The translations under genes were made by a program, and so were the position numbers. Shown piece by piece: positions 33,763 through 46,848 of a stretch of DNA of 64,000 nt. This DNA is from Toxoplasma gondii ME49 (lineage: Eukaryota > Apicomplexa > Conoidasida > Eucoccidiorida > Sarcocystidae): contig NC_031471.1 of NCBI RefSeq assembly GCF_000006565.2, forward strand, positions 1,800,661-1,864,660, in the 5' to 3' direction. Within the stretch, counting starts at the first letter, position 1, and each line of letters opens with the position of its first letter. Below the pieces are notes generated by a model. That model saw only the letters and a program-made list of their open reading frames with translations. It did no database searches and had not been told where the DNA came from.

Positions 33763-34172
33763 CGGCACACTAAATACAGCTGTTTTTCATATCTTGTGTG
33801 CGTGCTTGTCTGAAGGATGCAGCGAAGTAGGTTGATAAATTTGGGGCCTTGCCTCCCAACGACATCGCGGCGCTACCTCCCTCCATAACCGAGCATCGCG
33901 GGTAGCCGAGTGGCATGCGATGTGTGCACTTGTGTCTCGTCCTTCGCATGTGACTTCCCTCACCGTTTTTCCATGCGCACTGCTTTTACACGGGCCTGAA
34001 GGAGAATCTGCCTCGACGAGGGAGAAGCTTGCGCACACTTCCCGGTGACGGTACTCTTCGTAAAGAAAAAACCGATGAAACGCTGTGACTAGCTTCCAGC
34101 GCAAATACTGCTGGGGGATCACATCTTTCACTCCATCTCCAAAGAGTTATTTGGGCCGAAGCTCATGAGCTC

Positions 34173-37100
34173 ATGCCGGGACGTGGGCGGCAGGGCCGGA
34201 GTCCCGAGCTTCGTGGATCGACTGCGCCACACAGCCAGCGAGGAGCAACACGAAAATGTGGAAATTCATCAATCGGCGAAAACGAGCAAGGGTGGGCCAG
34301 CAGAAGGGACACAGTCGGTTGTTTGGCGTTTCCGTTTGTCTGTCCTGCGCGCCGGTCACCCCAAGGCTTCCGATCGACCACGTCTGCTTCTGGGGAAAGC
34401 CGTCCCGAGGTAGGACCGTCAGAACTGCTTTTTGCCTGCCTCCAGCAGCTCCAACTGCCAGAGTGTCTGCATCTTCTTCTTCACCATGGAGCAGATCCGT
34501 TTCACCAGCCGCTTCTCTACTCAGACGAGGCAGCGCGGTCCCTTTTCAATATCCTCCCGAAAGCACTCGTTAGCGACCACTTCGACTGGGAATGTCCGAG
34601 TTCGGCTGGACACGTTTCCCACCATCAGACACGCCCTTCGCCGATGCAACTGGCCTCACGACTCTGTGCTCTTCTCCGGTCGCCGCCCCGGAAGAACCTT
34701 GCTGACCCCTATCTGGAGAGGTGCTTTCTCGTGAAATCTGTGGGTGAAAATTCTGTTTTCCCTCCGACGTTCTCAGGGGCTACAAACGTGTCGCTTTTCA
34801 GATGTCTCTGTACATGGGGAGCGGCATCTTCCCACCAGCTCGGTCACCTTCTGTTCTCTTCCGCATCTGGGAAGCGAACGCATCCTCCACGGCCCGTCCA
34901 CTTCTCGTTCGATGATGAGGCGACCTCTGAGTTGTTCTGCAGCAGAGGTCCACAGTTGTCCAGTCAAAGACGACCGTCAGATCCGCTGTCCTCGGCCCCA
35001 CACTCATCTTCTCCGTCGTTGTCGTCCTGTGTTTCCTCTCCCCCTTCGTCTAAGCCTTCTGTCCAGCCTTCTGCTGCCTCCCTGGTCTGTTCCGCATGCA
35101 GTGCCAGAGCGAGAAATGGAGCAAGCAGCTTGCGTGTGCAACTCATTCGCTGTGGAGCTTCCATCAGCCTCGCAGCAACGTTCGATGGAGAGGTGTGGGT
35201 GTGGGGAAAAGGCGGCGACGGCGGTCACCAAATCCTTTCAGAGCCAACGCTTCTTCGAGGGCTTGTTGAGCCTCTGGAATCCTTTTCGAGTTTCACACAT
35301 GGAAGCTCAAGAGGAAAGCGTTCTGGGACCTGCGGTGGTTCTCCGCGGCGGTCGCAACTCATCTCAAGTGGTAGAGAACAACAGCCGGAATTCCTCCCAA
35401 AGGCTGGCGACGCTTGCTACCGATGCGGCTGCACCTTTCTTGACGATACCGGAAAGAAACACACGCGAGGAAGGATTATCAGAGACGTAAGTATCTTTTG
35501 CTTCTTCGGTCGTAATTTAGAGCTTTTAATATGTTGGCAACCTTGTAAGATGTCTTGTCAAAAGCTGCCTTCTCATTCTTTTCATTCATGCCACCAGGTG
35601 TTCCTCGTGAATCAGAGACACTGATATAGATTTCCTTTTCTCTCACATGCAGAGACAAAGGAAATCTAGTTGGTGGCATTGTAGGTTCTGTCTGGATGTC
35701 ACCGCGAGCCTTGCTCTTCTGCTCGGCTGTTGCATACGATTCACCAACAGGAAGCTAGGGATCTCCCACACCCGGGCTTCGTCAGTTTCAGAAGAAAGTT
35801 GGCTCTGACCCACTCATTTGCCGATCCAATCCCGTATGTGTATCTAGATAAACATGTGCGTATATACATATGTATATGAATATATGTATGTATACATATA
35901 TATACATATATTTATTGATGAAGCGCTGTGCCTGTATATTTTTTCCTTCAGAAAGTGAAATCGATTTATCTAGGATTGTAAGGAAACGATGTGATAGAAA
36001 GAGCCTACTGCCCGAAAGCAAGATACGCGGCTCGCGGATCACAGGCCGACGCAGACAGACAAGCTCCGGTTTTTTTCTGTCCCACTTGTTGTGTTCAGGC
36101 GGCCGTTGGCGCCTCGCATTGTCTGCTCCTCGTCGATGTAGCAGTTGCCGAGCGACCCGGACTTAGCCCTGAGGAAACGATGGTATCCTGCGGACGTCGA
36201 ACTCACTCGGTGCCGAAAAGCAGAGGCTCAGACTCCGATGGAAGCGAGGAAGCTCTGGACAGATCCCACCTCGCAGAGGGAGGGACGCAGTTTTCTTGTA
36301 GAAGGCGAGAACCAAAGGGAGACAGCCACGATAGCCCCTCGTCTCAGCGGATACGCAGGCGGCGCACGAATTCCAGGGCCTACCCCGGAGGAGGTCCCCT
36401 TCCGCCTGTATTGGAGCCCTTGTCTTTTGATGCTCTCCGAAGCAACGAAGAACGTTCTGGGCCGATGTCAGAGGACAGTGACGAGGGCTGCGTTGGCGAG
36501 GAGCCAGTGAGTTGTAAACAAGAAAACAGCGGCAACGTCTGGGTGTATCGGAACGAACGACGACTGTACGCATGGGGATACAACTCGAGCTGTCAGCTCG
36601 GCTTCTCCCCCCGAAAATGCCGACCAAATGACACGGCGGGCCACGGACGCAACCGTCACCAGAAGTCCGGTTCCTCTGTAGGAAGTTTAGACAGCCGTGA
36701 CATTGGTGATGTAGGCTTTGTCTCCCAGTCGCTGTCCTTGGGTTCCTCGTCTGCCTCTGAAGACTCAGATGCATCGACGACGACGAACCCCCGACGAATG
36801 CGAAATCTCTCCACACGACAGCGGGGCGATGAAGCTAGCGAGCAGCCTTCCGCTTCTGGAGATGCGACCTGCTCAGGCACATCTCGAGAGACAAAACTGT
36901 CCGAGACGCGGCTGGCAGTTGGTGAGAGCCAGACAAACTCAATTCACCGTAAAACGTCCGGCGAAGCTGAGGATTCTTTCACGTTTCGTCCAGTGCTGCT
37001 CTGTAGCTGGAAGTCCGCGCCGCTCGTCGAACCCTATTCGCCAGGCGACCGCCCATCTCCAGCCGCTTTGCGTGCAGAGTCATCCCTTGGAGAGCCTCAC

Positions 37101-40100
37101 ATGTTTTCCGCTGAGACAGAAACTGAGAGAAAATGGGCAGAGGGATCGTGCCGCAGTCGGCGACAGACAGCGTTTGGATCTTCGTCTGCTTCGCATAAAG
37201 AAATATTCGGGGGTCGCAGAAAGGCTTTCTCGCGCTCTGTGCCTCTCTTTCCTGCCACCTGGAAGGTCGATGCCGTTGCTGCGGGTCTGACACATTCCCT
37301 GCTTCTTCTCGACGATGGTAAGAGCCAACAGATGATCTAACAATCAAAACAGAACTACGGTGACAACAAACCGGCAATCGTTCTAAAAGATCTGTGGACT
37401 CAAGGAACCTTGCGCTGTTCCTCTTCTTCAAATACTCTCTCTGTTTTGCAACAAAAATTTTACTCGTCGTTATGTCCTTCCTGTGTTTTGAATATTTAGG
37501 CGTTCTTCGTTTCTGGGAGTTTTTTGCCTTCTCAGGTCGTGTATGCGTTTTCGGCGACAACACGTTTGGACAATGCGCTCAGCCACCTTCAGTGAGGAAT
37601 GTCAAAGCGGCTCTTGTCCTCAGCAGTCTGCCTCCATGCACAGCGATCGCGGCGGGTCAAAATACAAACATGTCTATTTCTCGACCTCCTCAGAGTGAGT
37701 GAAAACACTGCTTTCTCTGACGAGCGCCCGAGTGTGATCAAGCATAAATCAATTTGCAACTCTCCTGTTATCTTGTTGTTTTCAACAATGTGGGATCGAG
37801 CCAAGATTTCAGCGCCCAGGACCTACTCGTTTCAGTTGTTGTCAATATTTGACCCGGACTTTGTGTGCTTCCGGAGGCGTTGTTGTTTGTGTTTTTGTGT
37901 TCTGTAGCTGCGGCATCCCCAAGGAAGAGCAAACTAGTACCCTCCAGTCTTTAGGAAATCAAATTTCAACACTGTGTTGCTGACAGGCGTTGCATTCCAT
38001 TGAATACTGGAGACACTATGTTCCATGTGAATGCTTTCGAGTGATTTTGATCCTGGTGCGCGGCCCGCGATGAGCCTCGGCTCCTTTCATATTTGTGGTT
38101 CCTTCGTTTCTTGGTGTCTATCTCTCTCCCTGCCGTTCCATGTGTTTCTTTCTCTCTCTTGTCGCATGCAGAGGTCTTCGTTTGGGGAGGCAGTCGCGTC
38201 GCTGGCTCTCGAATTGCCAGTTCCCTGTCTGTTGGGATATCGGACTCCTCGTGTGCACCTTCGTCTTCGTGTGCTTCTAGCGCCTCCTCATCGGCCTCAA
38301 CTTGTGCGGTCTCTGGTGGCCGAGGTGCCCCAGCGATTCTTCCCTTCTTTTCTCCCATGCGCTTGAAGGGCGTGGGGAGGCGAGAAGACGACTTGGGGAC
38401 CACCCAGGATGGCTGGACAACGCAAACAACATCTCAGGGGTGTCCGGTCTTTTCGACCGACACTCTGGCGGTCAATGACTCTGTCGGGCTCGCGGTTGGC
38501 GCTGATGAGAGGTGCGAACGAAAATGTTTGCAGGAAAGGAAGTCATCTGGTGACGGACTCGGATGGGTCGATTTTCCGTCGAGTAATTCGGTGTGTCGCT
38601 CGTATCTGTGTGTCATTCCACAGTGATGATCAGTTCTCGTTACATATATATATATATACATACTTGTAAATGTGTATGTATAGGTTTAGAAAGACGTACG
38701 CAAGATTGATAGATTGCCAGACAAAAATCGACAGACAGATAGATAGATAGACAAATAGATCGCAGGTGTTCTTGTAGCCATATGGACAGACAACGATATA
38801 AATATATAGAGATAGACACCCCGTCACGTGATTTGTAGTACACTTGTCTGAGGCCTTCACTTTTGAGGCAAACAGCTATCCGCCGGCGTATACAACGCGG
38901 GTGGGCTTCGGCATCCGCAAACGCATAAACCAGTTCTTGTATGGTGTTGGTTTCCTTCGGTCGTTGAAGTCTGTAAGCTGTTCCGGTGGCAGAGGAAACT
39001 AAAGAGTGCGGTATGGTCTCATCTGTTTTTTTCATTTTTTTGTTTTTCGCCCGTTTCATTTTCCAGGGTTTACATCTTTCACTGCGGCGTCCGGCCGCCA
39101 ATTGTCTTTCCAGCAGTGCCACTTCTTTCCACGTCCGACGTCTCGGAATCTCCACCCTCGCCTCAACCCTGCCCTTCTGTATCTCGGAGCCGCGGCGCGC
39201 CTGCTGTTGCCGTCTCGCCTAGTGCGCCGAACGGGCGCGTCTCTTCGCCGCCCGTTTATCTCCATCTGCCTCCGCCTCGGACGTCGTCAAGCCCCTCGGG
39301 GGGAGTGCGGCAGATGTCTTTGTCTTCCTCCCAGATCTTTCTTCTCACTGGAGACGGTCTGCTGTATTGTGCGCCGATCCCTGAGGCCTCGGCCTTCACG
39401 AGACAGCCAGGAAAGGAGAATGACCTTTCACGACGGGGATGTGCGTCTCTGCTTCCTGCCAATCCAAAGGAGACACAGGCAAGAAGTGGAGCACCGTCCC
39501 TTTCTTCTGTGACCAGTTTGCCTAGATCGGTCGCATCCTTTTCGAATTTGTCTCCGTTTATCTTGTCACCCTCCATGCCGGAGCCCCTGCCGCCTGAACC
39601 CGCGTTGTGTCTCCCGCCTTCGGCGCACCCTGGCCTGAGTTTTCACGAGGCGCCGGGACTTTCTTTGAGGCCCACCTCTGGGGTCGCTGCCTCTGAATCT
39701 CTGGAAGGTTCGCCCACCGATTTGAGATGCAAGGGGGGGGGTCCTGACGGGTGTGACGGAGACAGAGTCAAGGCCATAGGCCCCGACTGCCTTGACCGCC
39801 GCCGTGGTACCAACTTGGGTCCGCCAAGAGAAGAAATTTTACCGTCTGCAGCGCCGTGGAGTGTGTTCCTCCATTTCACGCCTGTTCGCGAGGCAGCGAG
39901 CATCGGTTCCTTCGCATGCAGTGAAAACCACACAGCTGTGATTGTGGAGATTCACTCGCCTCAGTTCCCCCCTTACACTCGTCCGGCTTTGCGTAGCTCG
40001 CCTGTCGATCAGCAGGTCTGTGCAGCGATTCGCGCTTCTTTCGGAAACCCCCGACACCACGTAAACCACAACAACATTGCTCCTTTCCCATCTACCTCCT

Positions 40101-43100
40101 CTGGCGAATTGCCTCCTTCCACCTCGCCCCCGTCGCCTCGGGGCCCCACTGTCTCCGCTTGTCACCCGCCGTCTCTTGCCGCTTGCGCGGCCCAGGCCTT
40201 GCTCCGCCCGAAACCTCCCTTCCCGGCCTCTGTAGGTCACGTACTCGAAACTGTCGCTCCACTTGCTGTGTCTCTCCGCGACAAGAGTCTCTTCGACTTC
40301 TGCTGTCTCTTTCTCCTCTTCAACCTGCCGCTTCTGTTCCTCGCTCTTCACCGCAAGACCGCCTCGGCCCTTGCGGGCCCCACAACCGGGCTCGTCCTCA
40401 GCCGCGACATCCCAGCCCTGTTCGAAACCCTGGGCTCTGCAAAACGGATTTACCAGTTTTCCACCTCCTCAAGTTCTTTTTCGCCAGCCTCTTGCGAGAG
40501 CGGAGACGTTTTTCTCCCAGCAACTGCAGGCATGCAGTACATCTTGAGATCGTTTAAGGCAGCCGTGACCACGGCATATTTAGATGAAGGCACTGATAAA
40601 CTCCTTGCTCTCAACCTGAACAGCCTTCGTGACCCGCTGAACCCAGCGTGGGTAAGCGACCCCCATGATGCATTGCCTCGCCGCAGCAGGCAAGAGAGGA
40701 GAGACATCCGACGATCTCCCTCACTCTTCTCCTCCTTCACCGAGTGGTCACCTTCCCACACGGCCCCGGAGACGGCCTCGGGCTCCGACGACGACTGGGC
40801 AGAGCCCTCGCGCCCTTTGTATGGTGGGGGAACACATCCGACCTCCCTCACGGGGTCTCACGAGGCGCGAGTGACCTCCGGGCTCTTGGAGACGACACGG
40901 GGGCTGTCGCAGCCCTTGAGGCAGCGGTGCTTGGATGACGAGCAGCTCGCGAATTCCGTTGGAGATTCGGCATGTCCGAGCGACATCCCGGCGATTCCCT
41001 GGTGGGTCGAGGCTTGTGCGCAGCAGCCTCAGAGATCTCATCGGTGTGAAGACTCGACGACGAGACGGAAGGGCCCTAGACTGTCTCACGCCTCTGCTAC
41101 GATGGAGACAGCCCACGAGACGGGTCAGGAGCCGGAGACAGACCGGCGAGAGGACGTTTTAAGACGTTCGAAAGACAGGAGGCCCCGCAACGAGACTGAA
41201 GCTTTTGGAAGTGTCTGTAGGGAATCGGATGTAGACCGAAAGGATAAGAGAGAGCAAGCAGAGAGACGGGTCGCTTACCCTCTAATGGCGATAAGGGGCG
41301 AATCGTCAACAGGCCTCGCCAGCCACATGGAAGTCTCTCTGGAAGCGGCCTCTTCTTCGTCGAGGGACGTATCTTCTTTGGGTCCTGCTTCCTCCGGAGG
41401 TGCTTCTTCCCATGCAGAAATGCTGCCTGCTTCCGAAGTTTTGTCCGGTCAAGGCGGCACAGAATCTCGTTCGTTTTCAAGCCGGGTTCCTCCTGTGTCT
41501 TCAGTCCTACTTGCAAGCAGCGGTTCTTCCTCGTCTTCATCCTTTTCTCACGAAGAAGACGTTTGGACCGAGGAAGGGAGGCAGGCTGTGGCTTTGTGGA
41601 CGGAGCTGATGGGTTCGAGTCTGGATGACGGACAGTCTGTGAGGTCGTTTCTGAGCGCCGGAGCAGAAGATCTCGCGACTGTGTTGGGAGCTCCTCTGCC
41701 TCACCGGAGAGTGCGCGAGCGAGGAGACAGTTTTCCTCGTTCGCAGCAGCACCCCTCCCGTTCAGGCGACGATTCGAGAGGAATGGTCCGTGGTGACGCC
41801 AGTCGGCTATCCTCTTCCTCACTCACACAGCCGTTTCTCTTGCCGGATATCGCCAATTTCCTCCCTTATGAGAACATCCTCTTCCGCCTTCCGCGGCGAG
41901 CAAGCGACCTGCTAACCTCGTCCGAAAATGCGCTCCTGGAGAGGCGCCTCATCGATCAGTGGTCAGGCGCCTTCTGGGTAGACGACAAGGAAGGCAAAGC
42001 GCGAGGGGGAACAAAGGTGAAAGAACACAGAGGCCGGCAAAAAGGAGACGGACGGAGGCCTTTGCTCGAAGGCAAACTGACAGGCCAGTGCTTGAAGAGA
42101 GAGGACGTGGAAGCGGAGGAAATTCAGGGACCTGCGTACAGGGGGCCGGGCGAGAATGCAAGCGACGAGGGCAGAGAGCAGGGAGCAGGAGGGAAGTGGC
42201 GAAATAAAGGAGATGGAAAGGCGGTTGAGGGCGCTGAATCCCAAGAGGGAAGGAACAGCGAGGGAATTACGATGAATGCGAAAACGTTTGTGGACACATC
42301 AGAGACGAAAGAGCAAAGTGGAAAGAACACAAGTGAGGATGAGGTCAGAAATGCTCGACAGTCAAGGAACGCAACTGATCGCCAGGACCTAAACAAAGGG
42401 GTAGATCTGAATGAAAGAGACGACATGCAGGAGCCGCTTAACGAGGCCGACATGTCCAACCAGCGTTCGATAGGGATGCTGGGGAGATGGACAACACCTT
42501 TTGTGCCAGCAAAAGATGGTGCCAGCGAGGCGCAAGTGCAACAGGAAGGAGCATGGACGACAGCATCTGATATTGGAAGATTCCCCAGCCAGAGAGAGGA
42601 ACGAAACCGAGCGCGACCGCACGGCAACGGTGTCGAGGACTGGCGGAAACGTCTTCAGACCTTCTCGCCGGCTTTTGCTCCCTTGTCTCCCTCGTTGCCT
42701 CCATCCTCATTCCCTCTGTCTTCTTCCCCTGTACCTCACCCCTGTCGTCCATCCTCGTCTATTGTCTCTCCCGCACTTACAGCATCCCTTGCACCTACCC
42801 TGCGGCTGTCAGAGGCGGAGTTTCCTTGTTTGTCTCCAGTTCTTGCTACTGGTCGACTTCCCAATCCCAGAGGCGCGGGAGTCTTTGAGTCCAAACTCAG
42901 CCCCGTGGGCTCGCAGACCAGCCCCCCAAAAGTCGCCCCACTGTGCCCCCTGTTGTCCGCGAGTCCGTCAGGCCACACGCCAAACTCCGCAAGGCCCACT
43001 AGCCGATGGGAGAACCACGACCGCCAAGTCATTGATAGAAAAAGCGGAGAAGAACGAACTGTCTCCTTGGACGACACTGGTCTGCCTGTGGCTACTCCAA

Positions 43101-44539
43101 GGTGGTCACCCGATGAAAGTGGAGGAACCGACGACAACGACCCCTCTGGATTCATGGACCCGGACCCAGCGTGGAATCATGTGGAGAATAGACACAGGAA
43201 ACAGAGCAGCGTGCTTAGACGGGAAAATGGAAACTGTGTCTTGACTAGAGGGGAGGTTCGAAAGACTATCCCAGGTCTCGCGCCGCCGTGTAGCCACCCC
43301 CCAGAGAAACCACAGCAGTCCTCGGCCTCCTCAGTGGTGGCATGGGGGAGAGGCATCGCGGGAGGAAACGGTCCGGATGTATATGACGCTCAGGGAAGCA
43401 GTCTGAGGATGCCGAGGCCTGGGGAACCTGTCACCGCGTCCACCACAGAAACCAAGCAGGTTTCAAAGATCGATATTCCTGCCTCTCTGAGTCAACGGGG
43501 TCACGAGGTGGAGACAGCAGCGCGCGGACGCGGCGACACGCATCCGAGTGGACGGGGGTTTGCCCTTGAAGACTTCTTGGTTGTTTCACATTCAAGAAAG
43601 AAGAAGAGAAAGAATGGGAAAGACACCGGGGTACTAGATGAGCTAAAAGACCAGGCACATACTCAGCATTCCACGCAGCGTCCGGGGCCGTGGAACAGAG
43701 GCAGTGCTGGGAGGGAGATGCCGGTCCCTGGCTCCGCGAGCGCTTCCCCAGAACTTGCGCCTGTTCCGGATCTGTCAGCCATTATGCGTGAAGAAGAACT
43801 TCTTCGTCAGGAGCGAGCACTGAAGTTTCAGCTTCGGCAGTCTCAAGCACTCGCTCAGCACCCTTCCTCAGTGGTACGCGTATCGGGACCGCCTTCAGTC
43901 GTCGTCGTCTCTCGCCAAAGCGCGACAGCCTCCGCGGCGCTTACCTCGGGCACCGTCTCCGGGACAGCCGGAGCTAGGAGCCGGCCCCTGTGCGACCGGC
44001 CTGCGGGCCCCGGGGGCGCCCGGCCGTCGAGGCCCGACGCCGCTTCTTTCAACCGCTGGGGGCGAGAAGCTGCACTGCGCCTCCAGGGCGAAGAAGGTTT
44101 TTGTGCTTCGGACCTTACAGCTATCCAGCGTGAGCAGATCGAGGAGCAAGAAGAAGACTTAGCGAGGCGGCAAGAGGAAGCAGAACTCCAGGAGGCCCTA
44201 CGTCTTATCCGGGAAATGGAAGAGCGGGAACGGCAACAGGAAGCCGCTTTTCAGAGGGAAATTCGTCGAGCTGCAGTAATAGAGAGACGCCGAATCGAGG
44301 CCAGCAATGCCACGAGTAAAGTGGCGAGAAAAGCACGTTCGGACGGGAATCGCCGTGGGCGTCATGGCGCTTCTCATCACCTTCGAACAGAAAGGCTCCC
44401 GTATGGTCCCGGTGACCAAATCCCAGTTCCTTCTCAGTCGACTTGTCAGGGACATCCTCGCCGGGGCCGCCGCCCCCATCCCGTCAAATCGGGAAATGGT
44501 GGATGTGAGTCACACCCGTCGACGCAGCAGCAACTCTGA
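34173..44539 (+). CDS. Giant RCC1-repeat protein, five exons
   Basis: Exons: 34173-35486, 36099-37317, 37536-37694, 38172-38511 (weak donor GTGCGA) and 39067-44539. They join in phase to about 2834 aa. RCC1-type blades are split by disordered inserts: GEVWVWGKGGDGGH (~335-350), AAVGASHCLLLV (439-450), LYAWGYNSSCQLG (~593), VAAGLTHSLLLLDDG (~830), VCVFGDNTFGQCA (~847-860), KVFVWGGSR (~898) and QIFLLTGDGLLYCAP (~1100). An LPECLHLLLHHGADP stretch near residue 100 resembles an ankyrin helix pair. The last exon is mostly Ser/Pro/Glu-rich, with a Glu/Arg/Gln coiled coil at ~2695-2750. RCC1 propellers act as guanine-nucleotide exchange factors or protein scaffolds; no catalytic partner can be inferred. 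The start ATG at 34173 is the first in a long open frame. The extreme C-terminus is uncertain because another frame opens at 44276. Confidence 0.82.
35858..35912. repeat. TATG/TACA-rich microsatellite in RCC1 intron 1
   Basis: Imperfect TATA/TATG runs within the 35487-36098 intron; no coding signal. Confidence 0.7.
38641..38762. repeat. TA and GATA/GACA microsatellites in RCC1 intron 4
   Basis: A short TA run at about 38643-38658 and a (GACA)(GATA) run at about 38730-38762 sit between the weak exon 4 donor and the exon 5 acceptor at 39066. Confidence 0.75.
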
Positions 44540-46848
44540 AGGTTCAATGTGAAGTGGATGTGCACATTGGCCTACGCAAACAAGCGTACGTCTACGCTGA
44601 ATGTGGACAAGACACATCCGTGTCACGTAAAGCTAAACATAAATGAATTTTTTTAAAACGTAAATACATGTGTGCTGCTTGCCCGGTGGCACTCCGGGGA
44701 TCCACTCCGAGTGTGTGAGAACCACCGCGGGGGCTCTCTTGTTCTGGGTACGCGTGTGAGGGCTAAGTCGTTGTCCCTAGATAAATGATTTTAGAAGCTC
44801 ATGCTTCTGACAGAAAACCGCGGGAGGTGATTTGCTCTGGACGTATTGATTCGGAATTTGGGTAGTGTTGGAGATGCTGCTGTGCACAGGGCTCTGATGT
44901 CATGGATACGAAGAGCGGAAGCGATCTGGAGAGAAATGGACAGGCCACGCGGGGATTTCAGACGGACTTTTCAGATTAGATTGGCTTGCGTTTTAGATCG
45001 TGTTCGTACGAAAAGGCAGTCAGGACATCTTGATATGCCAGTGTGTGTTCTTTGCAGTTGCTCTTTTGTCACAGCACCTCTCTGTCTGGATAGGTGGCTG
45101 TGACTCTATGTCGGTTCGCACTCCGGAGCTGAACGTGCTGTTTCACTAACCGCATTTGTGGAACACACTGTGTTAGTATGATGTGGTTGTCCGTCTATGG
45201 GCATCCGTCTGCCACGGGTAATTACGTGTTTACACGCAAAATATTGCTCTTCCCAAAACGTGTACGTGTTACCCGAAAATAGATTTTGTACTGGCTTATG
45301 GTCAACCTCGAGGGCCAGAGGCGGCGCCTCTCTCCGCGTCTCTTATTGAAATGGAAGATTGATGATGCAGGCATCCTTTCGCATTCGATTTTGAGACTAT
45401 GCTTTTGGAAACTGCAGTTTTTAATCCGGGAAGAAGCACGTGATCACGAGATTTTCTGTAGTGTTGGTCAACCGGGTATTTCGAGTTCGAAGTGGCACTC
45501 TCTCGGTGCGTTGCGCCCTGAGGCCTAAAACACTGGATGCTGCAGTGTGTAGTTTCTGGCATGATGGAGGAGAAAACGCTGGCAGATTTATAGGGTATCT
45601 GGGCGAAAGTCAGCTCCAGAAAGGCAACCCGATGGCGGCCTTGGCCTACAAGTCTGTCGGATGGCCTCTGTTCACAGGGGTGAAGCCCCGGTACACGGAC
45701 ACGTCTTCATATACGATTGCAATCGGAGCGGCGGTATGGCTATGAAATCGCAGATGAGACACTGCTTGTTATCCTCGCCTCCCTGCAACACTGAGAGCCC
45801 GCTATTTGTAACAATCCGGCATGGTGTGCGGGATAAAAGAGTTTTACGTCTTGGCTCAAGAAATTCTGACGTATCTTCTGTGAAGATCCATGCATACAAC
45901 GAAAACACTCAGTATTGAAGATGCAGTAGCCTTTCAGGCCTCGTAACAATAAAATATACAAGCAAATGAGAACACTGCATGTTTTGATCTCGTGGTGAGT
46001 TCAGTTCAGTGCAGGTTTCGCGATTTAAACGAGGTCAAAATGAACTAGCCCGCAGAAGATGTGTATGCAGCCCAGGTGAGTCTAAATGACCATGGTTAGA
46101 CGATTGGGAGGAAATCAATGAAGGGAGAAACATGTATAGTTTCGCTGATTCTGAAAATAAGCAAGAACGAAGCATTGTTCTTCTTTAGTTAAATCAGCAA
46201 TCCTCACCAGACTCAATACGGATAGCTTCGTGGAGGAGTTCGTTCCTGTTTACTGCAGGTCCAGGTGACGTGTGTGCTCAGACTCAGGCAATTTCTAACG
46301 GTGGAGTTTATTCGAATGCACACACGAAAAACACTGGACAGAAGCCCTTCAACTGGGACAGATATAAGGAGAAAAATGAAGGGAGTATTTTCTCCCTAAG
46401 TTAAAGAATGTCGAAGTACCAAACGGGCGCATGCTTATGCGCTGGCACTCATGTGCATGCGCTTTGATTTTCTTGCCATTAAAAAATGGTGGCTCACAAC
46501 TGCAGAGTTCTTTGTTCAGAAAAGACACACGCTATGCAGTTTACTGTTGCGTGTGTGTCGAATACATTCATCGCGCATTTCCTTCGTGTGTCAACTGTTT
46601 TTCTTGTTTTTCTCTGGGAGGTTGCATGCCTAGAGGCGTGCCGCAGCCTCAATCTCAATAGACGCGGGAAATTGTATCATTTGTGTTTGAATCCCTGTTC
46701 ATGTGAGTCCGTATGTATATGATAAATCCACATAAGTTATCTTGTTTTTGTCTCTCTGATAAGCTTTCATGCGTGACTTGTGAAGTGCATTTCTTAGCCG
46801 ACTTTAATAAACACCCTCCGTCGGTGGTTTACCTAAACACTCCACAAA
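44540..46848. other. 2.3-kb intergenic region without a supported gene
   Basis: This carries the 3' flank of the RCC1 gene and the upstream region of the YbjQ-domain gene. Frames at 45286-45745 (+) and 45302-45562 (-) overlap each other and have no motif, start context or splice context. Composition is AT-richer than in the flanking exons. Confidence 0.4.

Noticed and set aside
45286..45745. Overlapping plus-strand frames between the RCC1 and YbjQ genes
   Set aside because: No ATG context, motif or splice signals, and they are contradicted by an equally long minus-strand frame over the same bases.
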